DNA from: Lyophyllum atratum
Taxonomy: Eukaryota; Basidiomycota; Agaricomycetes; Agaricales; Lyophyllaceae
DNA: 64,000 bases
Assembly: GCA_014905825.1 (NCBI GenBank)
Contig: JACGCN010000010.1
Coordinates: 1,721,987 to 1,785,986 of the forward strand
Direction: 5' to 3'
Every line of letters begins with the position of its first letter. The first letter of the stretch is position 1. Positions 56,813 to 64,000 of the stretch are shown here, piece by piece. The notes under the pieces are model-generated. The model saw nothing but the letters and a program-made list of their open reading frames with translations, ran no database searches and was not told the origin of the DNA. A program made the position numbers and the translations under genes.

Positions 56813-57187
56813 TCACCGCCTAACCGCGAAGTCAGCCGCAGACGCATCTCCACCTTTGAACCCCACAAATTCTTCGAAGACCCCCTTCCGCATGACGACA
56901 ATGTCGCCGGTCCACTGCACTCCCAGTCCCCATCTAGCGACCGTCTGATTTGGAGGTAGATATCGATGGTTCTTAACAAAAAGATGGAACCGCGTCTGCC
57001 GGCCTCGACGGTTCACGACAACAACAGCGTCGTGGATGAAGGGTTGGAGTTTTCCACCGCTCATGAGCATCTCCACGTGGGGACGCCGACCCCCGGCATT
57101 CATCTGGGTATAGATCCCTTTACTGACACCTCGTCTCGCGTGAGCACCGTAATATCGTCCATTGATCTGCTTAGTGTCATCCTGTTC
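56813..57187 (-). CDS. Exon of a small unnamed basidiomycete protein
   Basis: One open exon after a possible acceptor (ACAG, ending 57188): DDTKQINGRYYGAHARRGV, MNAGGRRPHVEMLMSGGKL, RFHLFVKNHRYLPPNQTVAR, WTGDIVVMRKGVFEEFVGF and TGA at 56815-56813. The sequence has strong protein character and resembles small mushroom proteins seen in several genomes, but I cannot name a family. No confident upstream exon or start codon was found, so it may be a fragment. Confidence 0.4.
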   Translation of the reverse strand, partial: EQDDTKQINGRYYGAHARRGVSKGIYTQMNAGGRRPHVEMLMSGGKLQPFIHDAVVVVNRRGRQTRFHLFVKNHRYLPPNQTVARWGLGVQWTGDIVVMRKGVFEEFVGFKGGDASAADFAVRR

Positions 57188-57856
57188 TTGATATTAGCAA
57201 CCTTTTCCCAGTGCAATACCAGGTTCAGACATACGCGTGTCGTGCTCACGAATGGGGCCAGTGCGGAAACCATGCTGATTCAAGCTTGTCTGTGTGTGGG
57301 GAGATTGCGCGACGCGATTTGGAGGGGCGGACGATGTATGTGTCATAATACCTTGCAAGGATTTATAGCGAATACTTCCCTTTGACAGTGACTTGGATGT
57401 CCGTGCCTTTTGTCGCTGACATCGCCACTCGCACAAAGAAGCGGAGTTGATATGTTTCAACATACAAACTCTTTCACAATCCTTTTACGTCGTCAAGTAC
57501 GACCAGCCGTCTTCTCCCTCCCTCCTTTTGCTACCACTCTCCAATTCAAAGCATGCATAACGAATCTCGAAGCGAAGGGCGAGATGACGTTGAAATGATA
57601 GGCACCTCCGATGTTTGTATTCTCTTCCTCCCCTCGATGACGTTATTTACGGTTCAAACAGAGGAATTCCAACATACCGAAGGACTCAGGCACCGTGGAT
57701 GTTGCAATGGACGGCGCTCTCGATGTATGTGTTTCTCCGTTCCCTTTTTGCGTTCTGGCTGATGGCTTGGTCCCATTGCCCTAGCGTGAAGCCCCGAACA
57801 ACCCTGAGCCCATACGTAGAGTCTTCCCGGGTACTTTTCCCGGTTACGCTGAATCC
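57188..57856. other. No supported gene
   Basis: Frames on both strands are short. Likely the promoter of the next gene plus older remnants. Confidence 0.4.
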
Positions 57857-60800
57857 ATGATCGAAGATCCGTCGAGTACTACTGCTCCAGCACCCTCTGC
57901 AGCAACGGTCCCCGTTCGGAAGAAAGGAGTCGACCTGAATAGGAACAAGGAACGTCTCGTCAAGGAGCCTCACCCTGCGCGTCCGACGCCATCTGCGTCG
58001 ATGTCTTTCCAACGGTCTGGCGTTCCCTCGGCGTCCACCTCGGGACGCACCAGGATCAATTGGAACAGAGTTTCGCCACCAGCGCCTCACGGCTCTAACC
58101 GCCCCAAACCCAATTGGAATGCGATTTCGGGAGCTTCACGCACTGGTGCAGCCGTGGCGACGGACTCAGTGACCAGAAACGAACCGTCTTCACGTTGTGC
58201 CAAATCTCTCGCCCCAGGGCCACCAGCAAGGCCCACAACTGCAGTTTTGGTATGTCGGTTCATGCTACGTGTTCGTCTGTAAGCTTAAGTCGAGTACTTA
58301 GGCCAAACGGCCCTTGCCCCAAGATGATGCATCCAAGTCGACCTCTGTATGACCTGTCATTGCCTGCCTTACCCAAAGCTACACCTGACATGTCTGTTCT
58401 TCAGGGATCGGAAAGGAAAAGAGTGTATGTAGAAACTCCCGATGTGAAGAAGCTATGGAAAAATGTAAGTCCCTCATTATCTGTGTTCGTAAAATACCTG
58501 CTCACCGTGACTCAGCTTGGGACCGCTACGAAGAAATGTGATGAACTTGAAGAGGAGCTTGTGATTGCTAGACAGGTACATATGTCACTCACTTGACTGG
58601 TACCTTTGCTGATCCCTTTTGATAGGCCACGAGCGCGATTGATGCTCGCATGACGGATCTACAGAAGAAACACCAAGAAATTCTTACTGATATGCAGTCG
58701 CGGCACGATGAAGCTATTATGGAGTCCAAAGCAGCAAGAGAGGGCCTGCAGAGGGCAACGGAAGCACGGGAGGCTGAATTAAAGGAGTGGAACACTATGA
58801 GTGCCCAGCTTGCAGCTACCACACAGGTATGTGTCCTAGCCGTCTGATTGACATTTGGATTGACCCTCCCCAAGGCAATTCCCCTCCCAGAACATCATGT
58901 CGCATCGCAGACGGAGCACGCCGACGTTATTGCTGATCTATATACGACCTACGACGACCTATGCAAGACCTCTAATGCGGAGCAGACTGAATTACGGGAG
59001 GAGGTCAAACGAGTTCGCACTGAACTGACTGAAAAGACCAAGGCATTGGAGGACCTTCAGAAGACGTATGATGAAGCATGTGATCGCTATGCTGATCAGC
59101 TTGGGAACTTCACTGGCAGCTTCCAGCGCCAACGCACCTTCTTTCGCGCGGCTGCTCAAAGTGCTGTCCAAAGGGCTGCCCGAGCTGTTGGCGCGCTCTC
59201 AGTCACTGTTCAGGTCACGGAGGCCACGTGCGATCACCAGGCAGCGCTCGCTGCACTTACCAAAGCTGATCTGGAGGCTTCTTTGAACGAGGCACGAACG
59301 AAACTGGATACCGCCTTAACAGAGGGGCGAAAGATACAGACCCAGCGAGATGTGCTTCTGCGGGATCTTCAAACCGTCCAGACCCAGCTTCGAGACGCTC
59401 AAACAAATGCCATCGAGGTCCAGACCCAGCTTCTAGATGCTCAAACAAATGCCACTGAGCTCACCGCTACCAAGCTCACCGCTACCACCTCTATCAAAAC
59501 CCTCAACCGCCAGCTCCGCGACATCGACGGCAAACTTACCGGAGTAGAGCTGGAGCGGGATCAGGCCCTTTCTTCTGTTACACGACTTCAAAATGATTTG
59601 GCAAAAGCTACTGCGGAGTCCAACGACCTTGAAACTAGAGTCACCAACACGGAGAAGCAGCGCGATGATGCTCTCAATTCGGCCGTCCTGTTAAAGCAAG
59701 ATATCCGCGCAGTTGAAAACAAGCGGGATAAACTTCAGACAGACCTTGGAGAAGCTCAGGCAGCCTACACCACGTTACGAACCCATGTCGCGGAGGTGAC
59801 AGATCACCAGGAAAAGTCTACAACGTCCATTGAAGAGCTCGAAGTCGAACTACAGGAAAAAAACGAGGAGCTCACTGAGTTACGTCAGCAGCACGATGAA
59901 GGGCGTCAGAGGGTCACGGAGCTTGAGGACAACCTCGCGCAAGCTAATGCGAAGTCCGACGGTCTCAAATCCAGAGTCGCGGACATAGAGAAGCAACGGG
60001 ATGAGGCTAAGAGTTCTTGGGACAAGGTTCAGCGTGACCTTGAGCAAGCTGCTGAGGCAATGCTTGCTTCAACGCAGAAAGATATTAATGAGCTCAAGAG
60101 CCAGCTCCAGGAGGCGAAAACCGCATTGGAGAAGGAGGAGGGTCTTCACACCGCTTTGGGGAAAGCGCGCTCACAGGTAGCCGACGCATCGAAGAAGGAG
60201 AAGGAAACTCAGGCGAAGCTCAATATTAGTGAGCAATCACTGAAGGTAGGTCTCCCCTTCTCTCAGTTGAAGCACTTGTGTTAAGTACCTCAATGCAGGA
60301 CGCTACCAAGGCACGTGACGATGCTAACAGGTCGTTGAACAAGGTTCAGCATGACCTTGAGCAAGCTAAGACAACATTTGCTTCGACACAAGCACAACAT
60401 ACCATAGCTATAAATGAGCTCAAGAGCCAGCTCCAGGACGCGAAAACCGCATCGGAGAAGGAGAGGAGGGTCTTCAAGTAAGTGTCAAGAAGGCGCGCTC
60501 ACATGTAGCCGACGCATCCAAGAAAGAAAAGGAAACTCAGGAGGAGCTCAATCGTAGTGAGCAGTCACTGAAGGTAGGTCTTCCCTTCTCTCAGTTAAAG
60601 AACTTGTGTTAAGTACCTCAATGCAGGACGCTACCAAGGCACGTGACGATGCTAACAGGTCGTTGAACAAGGTTCAGCATGACCTTGAGCAAGCTAAGAC
60701 AACATTTGCTTCGACACAAGCACAACATACCATAGCTATAAATGAGCTCAAGAGCCAGCTCCAGGACGCGAAACCGCATCGGAGAAGGAGAAGGAGGGTC

Positions 60801-61312
60801 TTGAAACCGTTTTGGGGAATGCACGTTCACAGGTAGCCGACGCAGAGAAGGATGCTCAGAAGAAGTTCGATAAGGAGAAGGAGGATTTCCAAGCAATTGT
60901 CGAGAAGGAGTTCAATCGTAGGGAGCAGTTACTGAAGGTAGGTCTTCCCTTCTCTCAGGTGAAGCACTTGTGTTAAGTACCACCCTGCAGGACGCCACCG
61001 AGGCGCGTGACCAGGCAGTGCTGCGCGAACAAACGCAAGACTGAGGTAAGAGCTAATTGTGCTCCACGAGCTTTGTGCTGAGTGGATAATTAGGCTTTGG
61101 AGGCGCAAATTGCCAACTTGAACAACGAGTTGGACAACCTACGCACTCGGATCGCGAGTCGGACACTGGGATCGCCCCCGGCGATGATGGTGATGACGAA
61201 ATGGACACTGATCAAGATGGGCAACCTCCGTCTTCCCGTTCTCGCGGCAAGCAACGAGAGTCTCTAGCGAGGCTCCCGTCATGCAACCAGCAAGCCGTGC
61301 TGTACAACGACA
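57857..61312 (+). CDS. Long coiled-coil protein with duplicated, frame-broken 3' exons
   Basis: ATG at 57857 (MIEDPSSTTAPAPSAATVPV). N-terminal 130 residues are basic, Pro/Ser-rich and disordered; exons then give GSERKRVYVETPDVKKLWKN and an almost continuous coiled coil of ~550 residues (e.g. ELTEKTKALEDLQKTYDEAC, ELEVELQEKNEELTELRQQH, ADIEKQRDEAKSSWDKVQRD). From 60246 the intron-plus-exon unit is repeated: copies start after introns at 60246, 60573 and 60938. In the first copy the frame breaks near 60465 (two extra bases after GAGAAGGAG); in the second a base is missing near 60771. Downstream, ALEAQIANLNNELDNLRTRI and an acidic tail (GDDGDDEMDTDQDGQ) appear in different frames. The 5' part is sound; the 3' part may be decaying or misassembled. 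Function unknown. Confidence 0.6.
60246..61000. repeat. Tandem duplication of an intron-exon unit
   Basis: Units of about 327 and 365 bp plus a partial third. Intron sequences (GTAGGTCT.CCCTTCTCTCAG to the acceptor ..TGCAG) and exon starts (GACGCTACCAAGGCACGTGA) are nearly identical between the first two copies, so the event is recent. Confidence 0.85.
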
Positions 61313-61370
61313 AGTAAGCATCACTCTCATTGCGCATTCTTACAACGTAGCTCATAAGAAACAGCTTTAT

Positions 61371-63318
61371 ATGTTTAAGCACTCGGCAGAGCTGGCAACT
61401 CCCTTCAAAAACAGGATGTTCAGACCTCCGGGACGCCGCTCCGTCACCCCTGGCCCTGGCAGCTCCTCTCAGCCAAACTATTGGAGTTCGCTGCTCACTC
61501 CCCCACCGAGCACGTCCAGATTAGGTGTCAATCACCCTGCACCTGATCCGCGACTAACCACCATTCCGGAATCCAGCCGCTCAGGCGGTACTGCTGATGC
61601 GGCCACTGGTGAAGCTTCTTCCCGACCCCCTGTTCCACCGACACCCGATTACATCCTCTCAGGAACTCAGTTGCCTGGAGAGGATGACTTTATACCTGCC
61701 CCCTCCAGACCTGGAAGCCGCCGCCAAAGTGAGTTGCCCAGAGAGGACAGCTACATCCCTGGCCCCTCGGGACATGGATATCTACGCCGTCCATATGCTG
61801 ATGCGGCCACTGGTGAAGCTTCTTCCCGACCCCCTGTTCCACCGACACCCGATTACATCCTCTCACAAACTCAGTTGCCTGGAGAGGACGACTTTATACC
61901 TGCCCCCTCCAGACCTGGAAGCCGCCGCCAAAGTGAGTTGCCCAGAGAGGACAGCTACGTCCCTGGCCCCTCGGAACATGGATATCTACGCCGTCCGTAC
62001 GCTGATGCGGCCACTGGTGAAGCTTCTTCCCGACCCCCTGTTCCACCGACACCCAATTACATCCTCTCAGGAACTCAGTTGCCCGGAGAGGATGACTTTA
62101 TACCTGCCCCCTCCAGACCTGGAAGCCGCCGCCAAAGTGAGTTGCCCAGAGAGGACAGCTACATCCCTGGCCCGTCGGGACATGGATATCTACGCCGTCC
62201 GTACTCGTCCGGCGCCGATGCAGAATTCCCGCCTTCTGCCGCCGGCTTTGCGGACTTCATTGCAGAGTTCAGACAATTCCGGCAGGAGTTCAACGACTCT
62301 CGGGGTGATGCACAGGTCATGGACAACTCGCCTTCGCGAGGCTCAACTTTCCCCTGGAAAAAGCAACAGAAGCCGAGGCCGCGCTCTCCAGAAAAGAACC
62401 ACATGATGAGAATTGTTCTAGAGGCAGTGCGCCAGCTACTCGGGATAAGGACAGACAATGACATCATTGATCGAGTCCCCGGAATCCTCGCGGATCCGGA
62501 CCGCGTTGAGGCCTATGTAGAAGGGAAGACGGAAGCCCCAATCCTCCAGCCTATTCAGATCTTCTTCGAGATACCGGAACACCCATGGAATGGCGAGCTT
62601 GCAAGGCAGTTTGCAAATAACATAGTGCATAAGCACCCCGATCTTGAACATGAAACTGTTTCCACCCAATTCATAGCTCGCATCAAGGCCATCAGCAAAG
62701 TCCTCCATAAGTACATCCAGAACCCGGGCGAAGATGAAGACCAAGCTTGGGAGCGCTTCAAGTCGAACCGTAGTGCCACCTTGCAATTTGCGCGCCGTAG
62801 GAGACGCCAAACGGAGGTGACACTAGACCCCTCGTCCTCATCAAAGGCTTACTGACCTTCCGTTACAGCTTTATGACAGCCGAATCAACATCTGTCAAGA
62901 CGGAGACCGCAGAAATTCCCCAGCCTGGAAAAATCTACACAACATGGTCAATAGGCTGCATCACGACGGACAAAGTTCTGACGAAAGCGACGGCCCCGTA
63001 CGGTGTAATGTCAAGGTTCAGTACTGGCGCAACCCACAAGTCACTCGTCTCCTCCGTTTCGTTGACGGCAAACGGATCGGAACCAACGCGTTAGGAAACC
63101 GTCGTCCTGGTGCTGCCCCCCGTGTCCGCCATCGCCTGCAGGATCGCAGCACACGCGAGGTGGGAGAAATCGCAGCACGTCTGCCAGGGAACCTTTACGA
63201 CGAGACCTGGTACAACAGTCTGGAACGGAACTTGCAGGCGCGGCTGCAGGTGACAGATGCTATTGAATTGCCTGTCCTCACAGAGAGCGCGGCGCAGCTA
63301 CGTAATGCCAGTTTGTGA
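61371..63318 (+). CDS. Agaricomycete protein with three 68-residue repeats and a conserved C-terminal module
   Basis: The long frame can be read from 61281, but the first plausible start is ATG at 61371 (MFKHSAELATPFKNRMFRPP). Residues ~75-278 are three near-identical 68-residue repeats rich in Pro, Ser and acidic residues. A helical middle part follows (MMRIVLEAVRQLLGIRTDND, AYVEGKTEAPILQ). One intron at about 62817-62871 joins LYDSRINICQDG and the module NMVNRLHHDGQSSDESDGPV, VQYWRNPQVTRLLRFVDGKR and LPGNLYDETWYNSLE, ending in TGA at 63316-63318. That C-terminal module recurs in many mushroom proteins of unknown function, often in repeat-rich regions. The serine-acidic cluster (SSDESD) is a likely phosphorylation site. 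Confidence 0.7.
61593..62204 (+). repeat. Three in-frame 204-bp coding repeats
   Basis: Units start at 61593, 61797 and 62001, each GCTGATGCGGCCACTGGTGA. All three keep the frame. They differ by only a few bases, so they are recent or homogenised by conversion. Confidence 0.97.
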
Positions 63319-64000
63319 ACGGCTCTCTACAAGTTTTAGATACGGGTATCGGAAGCTGTGGGTTACTTGTCTTCGAATACAAACTAAACTTGCTTTCTTG
63401 TTTCCGTCTCCTTCTGCTGGCAGTGTTGCCGTGACAAGTCCCTTTGGCGAGTGGCTGAGCTGCTTCTGTCATCAAAGGTGATCCAGCTCAACCTTCTGGC
63501 ATCAAGGCCCCGTCTTCATATCGGTCATGCAAGCTGTTAACGAAGCGATTATGCTTCGTATGCTAGGTCTGAGCGCTGGGAGGCCACCGAAGTTACCACT
63601 GTCGAATCACCTCCTAAGCAAATAAGACGCTTGCAAGTGGCTCAAAGAACACCGCCTTCTCCCTTGCATGTAGCACCCCACAACTGATACACCTGGAGCG
63701 CCGCGCACCAAACAACGGGTCCGTCCAACGAATAATCACACGATCTCTACTTGACCTGGAATCATTCAATACCGCCTCCACTTAGTACACTTTTGCCACG
63801 GCATCTGTTTGTTGTATACCAGGGGTGTGGTGTTTCCATGGACTCCTGCTGAACTACCCATGCCCCATGAGTACATGATCTGACAAGTGTTCAGGAACGG
63901 CCGTCACACTCGGCCATTTTGAATTTCTTCGGTGTTGACGTGTGCCGGCCAGCCATTATGCATTATGCCTCCCCCTGTCGTACATCGTTAACCAATACAT
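63319..64000. other. No supported gene
   Basis: 3' flank of the preceding gene and uncharacterised sequence to the window edge. No frame with a recognisable motif. Confidence 0.5.

Overview
The window looks like nuclear DNA of an Agaricomycete (mushroom-forming basidiomycete). Genes are split by many 45-60 nt GT-AG introns, with a few GC-AG introns. The protein families are typical of that group: PDR-type ABC transporter, Plavaka/CACTA-like transposase, F-box and RING paralogues, JmjC and TET/JBP-like dioxygenases. Gene models below come from hand-read splice sites and reading phase, so exon edges are good hypotheses, not confirmed structures.

Layout. 0-13 kb is ordinary-looking: the 3' half of a PDR ABC transporter, a secreted propeller-like protein, a very small secreted cysteine peptide precursor with a dibasic cleavage site, an F-box gene between two paralogues of an unnamed leucine-rich family, and a polytopic membrane protein. 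13-17.8 kb is gene-poor, AT-rich in places, with one doubtful gene. 17.8-21.5 kb holds a spliced transposase gene whose reading frame is open throughout. 21.7-26.6 kb carries a coiled-coil RING protein, a WD40 protein with a C-terminal membrane anchor and an unnamed conserved gene.

26.8-53.3 kb is the most interesting part. It is bracketed by two nested pairs of inverted repeats (26794-27378 with 52742-53326; 28432-28604 with 50761-50933). Inside lie a small secreted protein, two divergent small zinc-finger/coiled-coil genes, a minimal Zn(II)2Cys6 protein, a JmjC-domain gene, a second RING gene, an F-box gene, an Ulp1-type (C48) protease and a gene of about 5.8 kb. That last gene reads as one protein joining a TET/JBP-like 2-oxoglutarate dioxygenase core, a chromodomain and a C-terminal region of about 860 residues with no recognised domain. 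Two Fe(II)/2-oxoglutarate dioxygenases, one fused to a chromatin reader, next to ubiquitin/SUMO-type genes, make this a candidate mobile or rearranged chromatin-modification island. No transposase was found inside it, so mobility is inference.

53.4-63.3 kb contains expanded, partly decayed fungal families: a long gene with a lost 5' end and an apparent frameshift, a broken copy of its 3' end, a coiled-coil gene with tandemly duplicated exons carrying frameshifts, and a gene with three near-identical 204-bp coding repeats.
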